Shown piece after piece: positions 22,101 through 37,100 of a stretch of DNA of 64,000 nucleotides. The DNA is taken from positions 9,555,501 to 9,619,500 of the forward strand of contig NC_088303.1 in assembly GCF_032854445.1 (NCBI RefSeq). Reading direction: 5' to 3'. The notes below the pieces were generated by a model. It was given only the letters and a program-made list of their open reading frames with translations, ran no database searches and was not told where the DNA came from. This DNA comes from Liolophura sinensis (Eukaryota; Mollusca; Polyplacophora; Chitonida; Chitonidae). A program made the position numbers and the translations under genes. Position 1 is the stretch's first letter; every line of letters begins with the position of its first letter.

Positions 22101-25100
22101 TCCCACGTACGACCGGAGAGGAAGCCAGCATGAGCTGGACTTGAACTCACAGTGACCGCATTGGTGAGAGACTCCTGGGTCATTACGCTGCGCTAGCGCG
22201 CTAACCGACTGAGCATTCAGTCTGTAGGATTTGTTCCAAAGTACATTCTCTTCATGCATTTTTACTGTTTTAAGCATTCTTATTGTGCAAATTTATACAT
22301 GCATTCATGTTATGAATGTTGTGAGATCATCCAATAGTGATACAGTTAGTTACATGATTATCATACCACTTCTTCTTGTAAACCCTTGCCCTTTTCTCTT
22401 TCACTGGTTAAATCAAAATCATTTGTATCAAACAAATATAATAGACATATCATTTTTGTAGGTATTCATTTATTATTTTTTTGTTTCTCTTTCTGCTGCA
22501 TAGGTCACAATGAACCAGGGACAGAGGTGAAAGTGTATCATGGTGTGAGTGTTAAACTGCTGGACCTGGTGTACATGAAGCATGAAGAGATCTTCAACAG
22601 GCTATATCAGACAGCCACTCATCACTCCAGCATCTCTCCAGCAGATAGGTAATAAGTGCATCTCTACTAGCACTACTGCACTCTTAAAAGCATGTATAAA
22701 GCATGAATGGTTTAACTTTTTTTATTTACAATCTTTGTTATTGAAAGTTTTACCAAAAATCAGGTTTATAGATTAGGAATCTATTTAAGGCCCCACACAA
22801 CCTCAGTGACACACAACCCTCAATTCATCAAAGTGATTGTCAGATGAAGTTCAAAATTACATTTAAATAAAGTGATACGTGTGCATCACAGCATACAGGA
22901 ATCTCTCTTCATATTTTACTACTGTTATTGTGTGTTCATTTACCCTGTTCTTGCTAAAACCATGCATACATCATTTAGATATTCATGTAGACCAATACTT
23001 TACACAATAAGCAGTTTTTGAGTTACGACAACAGTGTGACATTCCAGTGAAAACTGATACACAGCAGCATGGAATAGCTACTTGCCTATCTATATGATTA
23101 GTTTTCTATCCTCCGTATACATGTAACACGTACCACATGTTAAAATTAGCAGATTGGCTCTACCGACCGACTAGGTGACATCTCGTAGCAATGTATCCAT
23201 CTCTAAGCGTGTGTATTGAGTTTCCTGCTTGGTGACATTTTGTGGAAATTACATCACAAGATTTAAATGATAGTCTTTTCATTGGCATTGTTGCTGGCAG
23301 TTGTAGCCATATGTGTAGTTTCCACAGGCATTCAGCCATGAATGGAGAAGTCTTGATTTTAAGGCTGTATGTACATGTATAAGCCTTAATTATCTATCAT
23401 TGATTAACCAGCATTTCATGCTTTTATCCTGTAACAGCATCTCATAATAATGCTTCAGTGTTACCATGTAACAGTAATACCGAATTTTGTGAGGTGAGGC
23501 TGAGCCGAGTGAAGAGAGGTCTATACCCGTTGTATGCGTGAGATACGGTAAATATGGCCTCGAACTTCCAGTTTTTATAATAGCAACCATGTTGAAAGAA
23601 TTATGAGAAAAAATAGCAAGAAAATGTCATTCGCACCAAAATCCAAAAATTGTCAGCTCTATGGCCGGTTTCATTAAGCATGTTTAGTGCTAAGAAGCCT
23701 TTAACACAGTCCAGTTTATATCTCTTTAACATACGTTGTTGTGGTATTTAAGGGCAAACTTAGCAAAGTGAGCTTCATGAAACCGTCCACAGTAATCAGC
23801 GATCAGCTCAGTCTGTATACTAGCTGCAATGGAATTTCAGTCTCACATGTCTTGAGTTGAAAGTAAATTGATGTTTTTGGAATGGTAAATTTTACTAGAC
23901 ATTTTACTCAGTATTTATTAGCCACAAACTAACTGCTTTATTCATTTATTTTGTGGTTAAGGTAAAGACAGTAAACACCATAACTTACTTCTCATCCCCC
24001 TGGCAGCCGTAGGACAAAAAAAGAAAAAAAAAATGGTACAAAAATTGAATTGTTCAGTTACTTTTACTTTGTGGTGTTGTTAATGACCTTAGATTTCATT
24101 AGCAATGTATGTTAACTACCCTAAATGACCATAAATTTTGCCCATGACTAACTTGCCAGTTTCTCCTGATTCTGAGAGTTGTTTTGATTTTAGAAAGGTT
24201 TTTTGAGGTTTGCTTTCAACATGAGATGATATTTTAATGGAAAATTATAACTTTCACTGCCCTAATAATTTTTTGTGACATTTACTTGCCTCTAAACATG
24301 CACTTTAGTGAGCGAAATTTGAGGTCATTTAGTGTACATCACACTTGATTGATAACATGAGTAAACAGTTGTCCGAATGAAGTAGAAACATGATGACATG
24401 CAGGCCTACAACGAACAATACATGGTGCAGCAAGTGAGGTGTAAATGACATGATAATATATTTCAGGCAGGAGGTGAAATGCAGTTCATGAAAGAGATTT
24501 TATTATCGGCATTTCTCTGTGTATAGGCCAAGGTCATAATATTTTCAAGGTTTGTCTTGTTATATATTGAATACTTAGATTACTCAGGTGTTTTGTATAA
24601 TGAAATACTAACTGAGTTTCAGTATAATTTTAGACAAATGCTCCTGTTTTCTCTCATCATAACGTTGACCATTATTGTTGTCAAACACCCTTATCAAATA
24701 AATAAATCAAATATACCCGTTATATAATTAGTATATATAATATACATGTATTTCATTTTATTACAGATTTGTTTGATCTCCTAATTCCTGTTTTTTTTTT
24801 GTTTTGTTTTTTTTTTTTGTTTTTCTGTTTAATTTTATAAGCCATATACATTACAGATTGTGAAATCAAATAACAAATAATTACATATTACAAGTAGTTA
24901 TAACTTAAATAATAAAATCTTGTTGAAGTGTATAAATGTATCTCCACATGGTCAGCATGGTCAGAAGCTGTAATGTTCTCACTATAAATTCTTTTGTAAA
25001 ATGCATGTATATATATTACACATGCAGCGAATGTATGTGGTACCTCTTGTTAAATTCTTTTTTAACTAATTGCGCAATTGTTTTTTATACAGTACATAAA

Positions 25101-28100
25101 AATTGCTCACTTACATTGTGTCTGTCAATTTTATGGGTAAATGAAACCAGATACAGAACCTGGAGAAAACAATTCACCCTACTCCACAGATAGCCTGCCT
25201 GTCACTGTGTATCTTTAAATCATTTAAGTCATCTTTAAAGCTGTTACCAGTCCAGTCTATTAGACAGTCTTTTACAGATTTTGCAGTACATTCTTCAATT
25301 GTATTCATAGTTCACGCATGCTCTCTGTATCTAAAAATGAATATTAACATGCAAATTCAGGATATCACAGTTTCCTGTTAGAGCTACAAACATGGACAGT
25401 GATCACTGTTGATGTATAAGGCTATAAGCCAGAAAAGAGAATCAGCCACACAAGTTTAAGACATAAGACCGTCCAGATCGATCTATATAGGAGGTGGTAG
25501 CTTAACGTTCCTGTCAGATCGCGTGTGGGAAGGTCTGCCAGCAACGTGCGGAATGTTGTGGGTTTCCTGCCTGGTTTTCTCCCGCCATAATGCTGGCCGT
25601 CATCGTATAATCTTCTTGAGTTTTCAGCGTAAAGCATCAATCAAATAAATAAATAAATAAATAATAAATATTTATTCACTCAAATTATTATTTTTCCCCT
25701 GGCGGCCTCATTTTAATTATCCATGCTGCAGGAGGGTGTGAGGTTGATGGAACAGTTAATTATAAGCGAAAGACTCTTCCCTGCTAATAGCCTGGCAAAC
25801 AGCGTTTAAAGAACATACACAGTAAAGAATGGAGAAATACACCACATGCAACAAAACAAAAACATATTTGACAAATTCTTGTTGTAAATGTAGGTAATAT
25901 TTGAGTTATTAATTTGCCTAAAACTATATAGATGGAAAAGTAGGCCTACTCACTACGTTCGATCTTAGGCTTTGCCTATTTCTTATTATAGTTTTTTCCC
26001 ATTAGAGTAAGAAATAACTAAAGGTTTTTATATGATCAGTAAAGTCAGTTTGTATAGTGTGATGTGTTGCATCGACTCATCAAATTCGACCAGTTGATTG
26101 AGAATAATAGGCCAATTCTTGTGATGCCCACAACAGAGTAGGCCTAATTTATGTAAACGGGAGTGCTACTCCTTTCCTATGCCCTTTAGAACTACTCATG
26201 TCCCCAAACATGTTACAAATTCTGTACCAGGAAGCATCAATCAGTGTATACTTGGGTTGTTTTCCCAAAGCTTGGAATGTATATATATGTGCCTTGTTCA
26301 GGGCAGCCATCTTGGAATAATCAGGAGCAGATTTATCTGTGCTCTGTGATTGGTCAATATTTGCACACTGAATGACGAGTCATTAGGTAACAAGTATAAG
26401 GTAAGGCAAAGGTTTATATCTATTCAGTAAACATTTTTTCTTTTGCACAAAAACATTTGTAATTTTGTACTCACCATTTTGGCTGAAGTAAAATGTCTAA
26501 ATCTGATTTCTTGTTTTAAATCTCTAAAAAAGTGGCCGAGGTGTACCTGAGTTAAGTTTCAAAGTTTCTACCTGAGGTACATCTTCTGAGTGTTGATTTT
26601 TTTCAAAGTTTCCCATGTACATCTGAGGTATAGAATATGGCTGGAGTGTACTTGAGGTACAGTACACCTAAGGTGTACATGAGGCTTACACCCCATGTAC
26701 ACCTCATCTATACCGGTACCTTATACTGAGGTGTACGCCTCATGTCTGTAAGGGTATGTCACATTTATCTAGCTTGTAGCATCCATTTGTTTGGGAATAT
26801 AAACATCGTGCTTATTTAATAATGCATGAAAATTTTTGATATAGGTATACATGCATTCATGTTGTTGTTGTTTTCATTTCCTTTCAGGCAAGGTTTAAGA
26901 CTTGCACAAAGTGGTTAGGGCATAGATAAGTCTGCTTGTCTGCAGATATTTATGTTGTAGAGATATGTGTGTGTTTTGTTAAAACATCTTATTGCTTACC
27001 CCTACCACGTGAATACCAACTGATGCGGATTAGTTCTATTTTTGTGTGGCACTGAACCATGAATGACTTAGAAGGTAATTATTCAGAAACTTACATTTAT
27101 TTTTTATACATCAGACAGTTCAACAAGGAAGCAAAATTTAGTAAACTTCAAGGCCACAAGAACATTTGATAGGGCATTAGAGCATGTTGCTATGAGCACA
27201 ATTACAGCAACATTGAAAAGATAAGGAAAAGTGTAAGATGAAATGGAATACAGCTGATAACACAAATATAAGTGCAAACTGCATTTCTAGAAACTGTTAT
27301 AACAGGCAAACAAATCTATAAATTGTTATAACAGAAAAACACATCTAGAGTCTGTTATAACAGGCAAACAAATCTAGAAATTGTTATAACAGACAAACAT
27401 CTAGAATCTGATATAACAGGCAAACAAATCTAGAAATTGTTATAACAGACAAACACATCTAGAAACTGTTATAACAGGCAAATTAAAAGCAGATGAATTG
27501 AGGTGAAAGAATAACTGTTTCATGTATGACAAACTTAATTCACATTTCAATGTTTATAATTCATGTCATTTGTGCTCCTTTGTTAAACAAACATGTACAT
27601 GTATATATATTACCAGAAGTCTGTGAGTATAAAAAGCCATTTTCACTGACAGTAGGCTATAGGCCAATATTTGTAGTTCTAAGCTCAACAGGAGTGATAC
27701 TTTGAGCTTAAAAAGGGGTATGTTAAATACTGTTGACTTTTCACACTGATTATCAAATGATTACTCTGAATATGAACAGAGGTATCAACTTTCACAACAG
27801 CCAAGTTGAAAAGAAAGTTTCCTTAATATACATGTATACCCTAATCCTGCATCTTACACATCAGGTTATCATCAAAGTTGTGTCCCTGAAACATCGTGAA
27901 AGTGTTACAGAAACAGGCAAGGGAACTTCATAGCATGGCCTCACAAAGGTATCAAGGTTTCTGGAATTAAAAATCAGCAAGTAATTTTTGTACACATTTA
28001 GGTTTACTTTGGGCAATTTGTGATTCTGTCTAGCTGTACTGGGGACAAACCATGGAGAGACTGGAGCAAAGAAACTTGACTAGTTAGCCTGGTGCCAGTA

Positions 28101-31100
28101 TAATGTGACAGGGTGGGGTGTCATGTCTGGTGTCTTCGGCCAATCCTTGAGTGGCGGGAGCTCTTACCAACAAGAACTGGCCCTACCACAAGAAGACACA
28201 ATATATGTAAGCACAACTAAGTACGACATTAAACACCAAGCATACAATCATACATATATGAACGTTTCCTTCAAGGGTTAATAAACTTTGACAAGAGCAG
28301 GTATGACACCAAGGCAGGCATGCTGAAAACATGGTGGCGTGTAGGCGCTGCAGCCTATTTCACATCCATAGTGTGGTTTGGCCTGAGTCTGAATGATGGT
28401 CCGAAAGGTTTACAGGGACCTACACTTTCTTTGACATGAGTGGCCTTTAAATTAGATGCAATAATGTAGGTCTTGAAAAATCTAAAACCTTGCATCTTTC
28501 ATTTTTTTTAATTTGCCAAAAAAAAAAAAAAGACTTCTTCAAATGTCCTGTAAGCCATCTGAATATTTTTAAGGGCTTAAAATTCTACCTAATCATTTGA
28601 AACATTGATATATTTACCACACTAGCATGGCAAAACATTGGGTAAGCTAGTGTGAACTTTTTTTGACTTAGCATTTTTATACTTGCAAAACCTACATGTA
28701 GGTGACTCATTTGCAAGTCTTAGGTGGCACACTTGCAAGTCCTAGATGGCACACTTGCAAGTCCTAGGTAGATGATGTACACAAAACTGGGCAAATTCAA
28801 TAGAAACAAGTTCCAGGGCTATTTTGCTTGTTGGATACTTCTTGTGAGGAGCCTATAGCAGCCAGATTATCTGTTATCAAGGGCAGGGTGGCTAAGTCAG
28901 GTCTCATGGCGTGTAATGGATGGAGGATGCTGGGTGTTTATCTTGTCAACTCCTGGAGGCTCTAACTAGATTAGGCATTGTTGGCTGGAAGGGTGAATTT
29001 ATAGTGAATGTTATTAGTAGCCCACAATATGCAATCATGTGATATGTGATGGTGAATAAATGCCTGATTACATCACAGAGGTTGTGGGTCAAATATTATA
29101 TGTACAGCTGTAATTGGGGAGGTGTCTTCTGGGTCCAGTACTCTGTCAGCGAGAATTCATGTGGCCACATCAGTGACAGCACAAGGCAGCTTTGCTAATA
29201 TGGATTAATATTTCACAAGCTATTTTCACTTTTTGACATTCCCGAGCAATCCCAGGAAATTGAAATGCATTTGCCTTCTGCTGGTACAGGCACTGACTTC
29301 CATGTTGTGTCACGTCCAATACTGTTCCAAAACCAGGCTTTCTGATGCTGCAATGAGAATGAGCTCCCTCTGTAGCTTTTCTTTACCAAGAGTATTTTCT
29401 TGGAGCACCTGCTTTTTACACAGCATGTGCTTGATGAGAAAGAACATGTCAGATATGGTACATTGTACTGCCAGCTGCTTGAAACCGGCTGCACCAACCA
29501 AGTATGGCAGGCATTTCCAAATCAGTGTCTAATCCCTTACTGTTGTCATTCATAAGAGCGCGCTATTGCCTGTTCTTGTCAGCTGCACAAAAGCTCTTTA
29601 ATCTGAAGGTTGCCATTAAGCACAGAGCCAGAATTAATGCATTCCCTTTATTAATATCAGTTTCATCACATATACAGCAGTTACGGCTCCATTCCTATGT
29701 TTATTGCTCATAAATGTATGGATGAGGTCTTTGATTATAGAAGGTATCAGGCCAACAAAGGCAGTTATTGAACTTCGTGTACATATATGAAATAATGAAC
29801 AAGTATAAAGTCCATTGTATATGTACAAAGATAATGGTTTGCAGAGCTATCCATTGCATGAATGCATATGTTGACAATTACCTCTGCTGTGAGATGTTTC
29901 TATCACCAGTGTACATGTCCGCAAAATACATGCAACTTTTAATTTGATAAACTGTATTAATTAAGTCTCTGTTTACATGGAAGTTCTTGCATTAACATAT
30001 TTGAACATCTTTTTTTTTTTCAGAGTTTCCGAAATAAACTGGAGTTTTGAACGATAAACATCTGTTAAGCTCTTGAGGTTTAAGCCCTGTTTAATCTTAA
30101 TAATACATGTAATAGTGAATGATATAATTCTTTATTTCCGACACAATTTCAAGGGTGGACCATGCAATGAGGTTGCCTGTTCAAATCCAGTTCTTTCTGT
30201 TTTGGCAGCAGCCAAATTAAGTGAAGGATTTGTTGCTGCCTGGTATAAACAGTAATTTTGGTACAGCATTTAACAACATTGGATGCATCAATCAGTGTTC
30301 TGTGTAGATTATGTCAGAATTACAGTGTAATACATCTGCTGAACTCAATCACTTGAGATACCTTTGCCAACAGAAGTGAAACTAAGGCCTGCTGAGCTGG
30401 ACGAGCTTTTGGCTGGTAACTGTAAAAGTTGTGAAGCAATGTCCTTACACAGACAGTACAGTCCATTGCAAATTTTGAAAGATATTTACAGTGAAATAGA
30501 CAGTTTTCACTGTATCAGAGTATAGATCAAAGGTTGCTCTTTTCTCATCAAGAAAACATTTAAACTTGAAAATTCATTCACTGTGTTTATATCTATAGCT
30601 TGTTAAATCGCCTCCCCCATACCATGGTCAGCTTTAACTTTCAATAAATGTTCTGTGTAGACCATTGTACACCACAAGGGCAATAGGGCATAAATTTTAT
30701 ACAAACTCCAGATAGTAAATGCCATGACATGAAGATGATGTCAATACAGAGGGATTTTATGTTTTCTGACTGCATTATGGCTGTTCTATGAAATGAGAGC
30801 AGTTTCATGATTAATTTCGTCTCTTAGCATGCTTAGAGGCTTGGCCAGCGATACATGCACAATCATAATGCAATCTTTTCTCGGACATTCCTGGGTGCCG
30901 CTCATAACTGTGCTAAGATTTTGAAACTTGCATTCAAGCTTTGCTGTATCTGGTACGATAATTTACTTGCTGATCTGTTAATCTGACAACAGATGTCATA
31001 GCCTCACTAGCTAGTATGACTGTTGACTTAAGCACCGATCTGATGTACAGCAAAAGACAGACTTGTGGCCTTTGAGTTGTGCTCAAATCCAGCTTTTGCT

Positions 31101-34100
31101 GCTTTCCAGGTGATGAGATTTCATCACTCATAACTTGAACATGACCACAATTGTGCATATAAAATATTCTTGAGTAAGTTCTAAAACCCCCGAAAAATAT
31201 ATAATAAGTATATATAAATTTCAAACATTTGGATTTATACATTTGACATTTGTATGACAATGGGAGTTGTCTTTAAGTATATATGTATATATAGATATGA
31301 TATTAAGCATAGCAGAATGAATTGTTTAAGACAAGGTATGCCTTAAGTTTACATTTTATACTGGGCTGTTACTTTTTCATTGGTAATTAAATTCTCAAGT
31401 GTTTCTATTCAAAGTAATTGTATAAGTGTGAGACTAATAGGAGGGAAACATTTGAACATATTGTACGTGGGAAGGTCTTACAGCAACCTGCAGATGGTCG
31501 TGGGTTTCCCTCGGGCTCTGCCCAGTTTCCACCCACCATAATGCTGGCCGCCGTCATATGAGTGAAATATTCTTTAGTACGGAGTAAAACAACAATCAAA
31601 TAAATAAATAAAATTTGAACATATATCCTGCAAGTTGCATGATCCTGACAGACTTATATGGAATGGGGCTTTGCTGAACACTTACTGCCTAAAAACTGTC
31701 ATTCATGTTTCACCATTTTTAGCTTGCCTGTATGAAGGCTGTCTTTTACCACATTGAGCTCAATGTTTTGCTCAGCTATACACAGGGTTGTAGTTGCCAC
31801 CCATAGTACATGGATTGCCAAATGCAGTTTGAGATTTGCATATCAGACCTCTGCGGTAAATTTGTGCGCAAACTCCTCACATGGTCTTTTACCACGGCAA
31901 TGATTTACAGCTCCATAACATATGAAATCACTGTTTTGCAATCCTTAACAGTCCTGGTTGTGACAGTGTAATAATTTTGGCCTTACGTAATAATCTTAAT
32001 GATCTTAGCACTGTCTAATTAGAGAATAATATCTGTGTATGACAGTGTCGATCATTTTACTTTATTTTGGTTTAGAGGTCAATATCTGAATACATCACAT
32101 GACTTGAACTCGTTTATGAACTGCTCGATCAGACAAGCTACCATTATTCTCTGAATGCCTTGTGTTATATGTGTTGCCTACAGTACATTTAACACTATTG
32201 TGAATTTTCGGATGTCAACATATTCTGTTCTTCTCTGCACATGCTTATTTCACTATAACGTAACGTGTATACATGCATCCGTGAACACTGGTAACTGTTA
32301 ACAATTATTATGTAGATAAATTACATGTACCTATGTCTTTACACGCACACACTCATGTGACAGTAGTTGATGAGTACGCCCAATTTTCCTATCTCACCTG
32401 TATGTAAGACTTAACATGAATTCCAGCTTAATTAAGTGTGATTGTTGCACATCCATGAAGGTACATGGACGAGGAGATGGATGTGACTCACACATACATG
32501 TACATCTGAACCATCTCCTCTACAACTGTAATTAACCCTGTGCACATAAAACTTTAAACTGCTTAACTTGGGATTGCATGCATGGTGAGTGGAGCACTGC
32601 AGCAGCATGCCGCCTGTTTTCATGTAATAAATTTTTGAAGCTGCACAGGCATTGTACTCTGCTGTATTTTTTCTCCTTTCGTTCTCTTGTTTTGCAGGGA
32701 GAAACTGGCTGGTGTGGAGGCAGATAAGATGCTGTTGGCCGTAGGAATAATCACAGCTTCTGTTTTCATTATTGATCAGGGACAAGTTGAAAAGGTGAGC
32801 CCCATTCCTCTCCCCTCTCACTTACACATGCAGTTAAATCAGGGCCAGCTCAAATTACTGCAGCAAGGAAATCCTCACCAGTGCTATCCTCCAGTTTCCC
32901 TTCTGCTGTTTTCAGGACTGTTCTGTAAGGCAAGTCATAGAATTCCATAAGTGCTTACCGTCCTTGTGTTCCAATGGCTGGTCATAGGCATCATATACTC
33001 ATCAACAAGTAATAGCTTAAAGATTTAAAAACAGATCCACTCTCTCAGATTACAACATATAAATGTAGTATGGAATATGTGGAATTATTTAGCTGATATG
33101 TAACATATGCTCTCTAAGTGTTTGGGAGGACATCATAGCATCTGCCATATATAATACATGACTGATTTTCCCTGTGTAACATGGTACCAGAAGGGAGATG
33201 TTTTTGCCATAAAAGAGGGGGTTTATGCTCCATATTTATTTATTTATAGTGTTTTGTATATATATGGTATGAATTTTTCTCTTTGTTTTTATTGTATTGA
33301 AAAGTTGGGGGGGGGGGTCAAAAATGGGGCTTCGTGTTCATCTGATCTATTAGAAAAGTATAATTACATCCTGTGGATTGATGTATAGTTGAATATCCAA
33401 GACACCTTCATTGTCCGTATACATGTGCAGAGTGTCATGTGTACAATATACTAGCTCCAAGATCAGTTGGCCATGTTCCAGCTCAGCTTCCACATATTAA
33501 TTGTTAACCTGAATCTCTGTCCTGTCGCATTCACTGTCCTCAAAGTCTCAGAGATGTATGCGACAATTGCAACTTCCCCATGATCTTTATTCTGAATTCA
33601 TATCATCTCACAGACCACCATTTTGTGTCATTGCTAGGGTAAACTTGGCACCTCTTCTCAAAAGTAAGGTCATCTTTTTTCCAAAATAGTTTGTTATTAT
33701 TGTATTATTCCTCCTTTTTAAAACAAGTGACCCAAACAAGTTGTCAATCACCCCTGTTAATGGTGTATGTCTTCTTGGTTTCAAACAAAACATTCCACAA
33801 TTTTTTTTTTTTTGCCGGATGACGCATGCTGAGTGTAACAGACTAGAATTGAACATGTCTTTTAACTAGGTTCATTTGTGGTAATTGTGACATTATGGCC
33901 TTTATTGTTCATGGAGGTGCCTCCGTGGCTCAGTTGGTTAGCCCACTAGCGCAGCAAATGACCCAGGAGCCTCTCACCAATGCGGTCAGTGTGAGTTCAA
34001 GTCTACGGTCGTACATGGGAAGATCTGTCAGCAAACTGTAGGTGGTTTTGGGTTTCCACCGGGCTGTGCTTGGTTTCCTCCCACAATAATGCTGGTCGCC

Positions 34101-37100
34101 GGCGTATAAGTGAAATATTCGGCATAAAACGCCAATCAAATAAAATAAATGAATAAATAAATTATTCGCATATAACTAGGTCATATGAACATAAAATTTC
34201 TGTAGGATCAAAGGAAACACGTTTTTGAAGCGTATGGCTTTTGAGCACGCTTGAAGAGACCAGGCGTCAGATTAGTGAATGACAAGCGTCAGGTTAGTGA
34301 ATGACAAAGTCTAGGTCTGTATTCCTGAAAGATGTACGTATAAAGCTGGGAAGAATGACACAGATCTCAGATCTGGCCGTGTGTATATGGTTGTATAGCA
34401 GTACACGAGTTGAATCTCCATTGACCACACAAGGGAAACAGCATGACTGCGGTCATAGGAGTAGGATATGACATTGAACAAAAATCAAATAAATAAGTTA
34501 CATGTACACACAGTAAAATAGGTACATGCATACTCTTGTCTCATTATACTCTTTTCTCACAAGACTATTGATTCTATTTTGAGATTTTACTGGTGGATGT
34601 AATATATACATGTACATATTTAATGACCATATTTACTGTATGCTGTACATTTAGCATAAAGCAAAAGCATAGATACTCATGAAAAGAATGAGAAGTCGCA
34701 TATTTAACGTAAGCCGTATATTTGACGAAACGTCAAAGATGCAACTTCTCCATTTTGTCGAAGTATCTATGATTTTGCGTTATGCTAAGCTTATTGGTTG
34801 ATCAACACACTGTACATTTACACATTTGCTTGTAAAACAGCTCAGTTTGGTTAGTTTCTTATGGTGCTGATCTTGAATTTCTGTTTTTAGTATGTACTAT
34901 TAGCAGTTTTTATGCATTAAAGTATAATGACCCAACATATTCAAGTAAGTATACCAAATGTCCATGGAGATAAAAATCCAAATTTGTCTCATTTTGGTTT
35001 GTAATTAACATCTTTTTAACATGTAAGACACAAAATGAAAACATCCTACAAAAACATTTTCATTCAGCAGGTGGACAGTTGTACTTGTACACTGCTCTGT
35101 CCTTCGGGGTCACGTGAAATGTACCAAGGTGTGGATTAGCATATACTTTAGATCTAAGAGGGCTGATGTTTGTTTCTACATTAATTCTTGCCACACCTTT
35201 CAGGAATGAATGAATGTGGTCAGAATTGATACATGCTCATGTACAGAATTAGTCGCTTGGATCTGTAACCTCCAGTTATTAGCATGGATATGCTAGTAAT
35301 TACATGCTGGCTATCTTCAAAAGTGCATAACTATGAAAATTTACATACGTTTAGATAAGCCATATTCATAGACTAGTGCATGGAATATGGTGTGTGATAG
35401 CTTCTGTCTCATTGCTGTAAGTTTTTACCACATAAATGTTATAAAGCTCATTGGCATGGTGACATATTCCATCCAAGTTAAAGGTTACAGTGACCCATGC
35501 TGATACTCCCATTGTCATCATTTCTGCATCATCAAAGAGCCTTCTGTTTTGCAAAGGGTTATTGTAATGGACAAATTAATCTTCATCAAAATGTGTTAAA
35601 AAAGAAGTGATAAATAATGTTCATCATTTTTAAAGATCTATCATTTTTATGAAATGAGCTTGAAATGATAAGAGAAAACAGTAAGATAACATCATCAAAC
35701 TGCTGCAGTTAAAATATACATGTGAGCAAGCTTCTTTGTTATTTTCTTCCAACATCTGCTTGTCAACTGTTGCATCCTTCTCTAACAAGAAAAACATGGT
35801 AGTTTCCCTGAATAGACATCAATATTTTCACATGGCGTTCATACCCCAAAGCAATTGTTTCAGTGCCTTGTGTATGAAGCATTCAGATTTGTTCGATTGT
35901 GATCAAAATATGTTCTTGAAATGTCCCAAATTGCTGGAGTCATTGTGTTTGTGTTATAATGATAGATAGCAAAAAAGGTCACAAGGGATGTGAGTTTGAA
36001 TCCAGTTCCCCTTGGATGAGCTCATTATTTCTGTCTGTGGTTAATGTGTTTATTTATTTGTTCATTTGATTGGTATTTCACACTGAACTGAAGAATTTAT
36101 AATCAGATTTGTGGGTGGACAGAACAAGAGTGTGAGGAGCAAAGCATCGCTATTCATCAGGTATATGCATGCACCTGACAAACCTCCTGGCTAAACTAGC
36201 CAGAAACTTTAATATCAAAACCAGCACGAGTTGAATTTAGCCTGTGAACTCGTGTTTTAGAGGCCAGTGGGTGGCAGCAAGAAAAATGTTTGGGCTAAAT
36301 GAGCCAGAGAGCCCCCCTTCCATGGTTAAAACATTCATTATTCATGTTATCACCTAAAATTCACATTTTTGATGGACATGTAGGAGAAATAGGAGGTATT
36401 TTTTCTGTTGAATATAAATTTTTTTTTTTTTTTTGGATATTTTTGTTTGTCACCTTGCCCCTTTCACCACTACAACCAGAAGTATTCTCCGCCTTTTATT
36501 TATTATTTGATTTGCTTGTGGTTTGGGGTGCTGTTGTTTTTTCTAACTTTGCTCTGCACATGAGCCAAGCTGAGCATTTTATTCCATGTTCACTCAACAT
36601 GGTTTTACATAATGCACTGTAGAGTTGCCTTGTGATACAACAAATGAGACTCTGGTGTTGAAGTTATCCCCCTTTAGGGTAAACTGTGTAAAATTTGACA
36701 GCACAGGTCATGAATTATTTAATTTGCCTTACCTTTTTTCTTGCCCAGTGGTGATGATGACATTCATGTAACATGCTCCTTCTGTTAACCGCACATCCAA
36801 ATTATCAGTATGAACGACAAAACAACAGTAGTGGTATTTGTTTATTGATGCATGTGTAATAGTGCATTTGTGCAACAACCCTATTATCATAATCACTTTC
36901 TGCTACAGCTCCTTTTTTCTTTTGCCAAGATCCCCGCAGCTAAGATACAGCTTTTGACAAGTTTAAAACACTTCAAACATAATTCCAAACCTGCAGCCTT
37001 TCCTATTTACATGTTCTCATTTCTTTTTATGTGACAGAAAATATGCATTATTTACTGTGGAAATGTGCAGACATGTAGTTTACCTAGTTTTGCAGCTGCA

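Noticed and set aside
29233-29532. 99-codon plus-strand frame
   Set aside because: It is the shadow of the more protein-like minus-strand frame at 29,310-29,514 and itself shows no motif.
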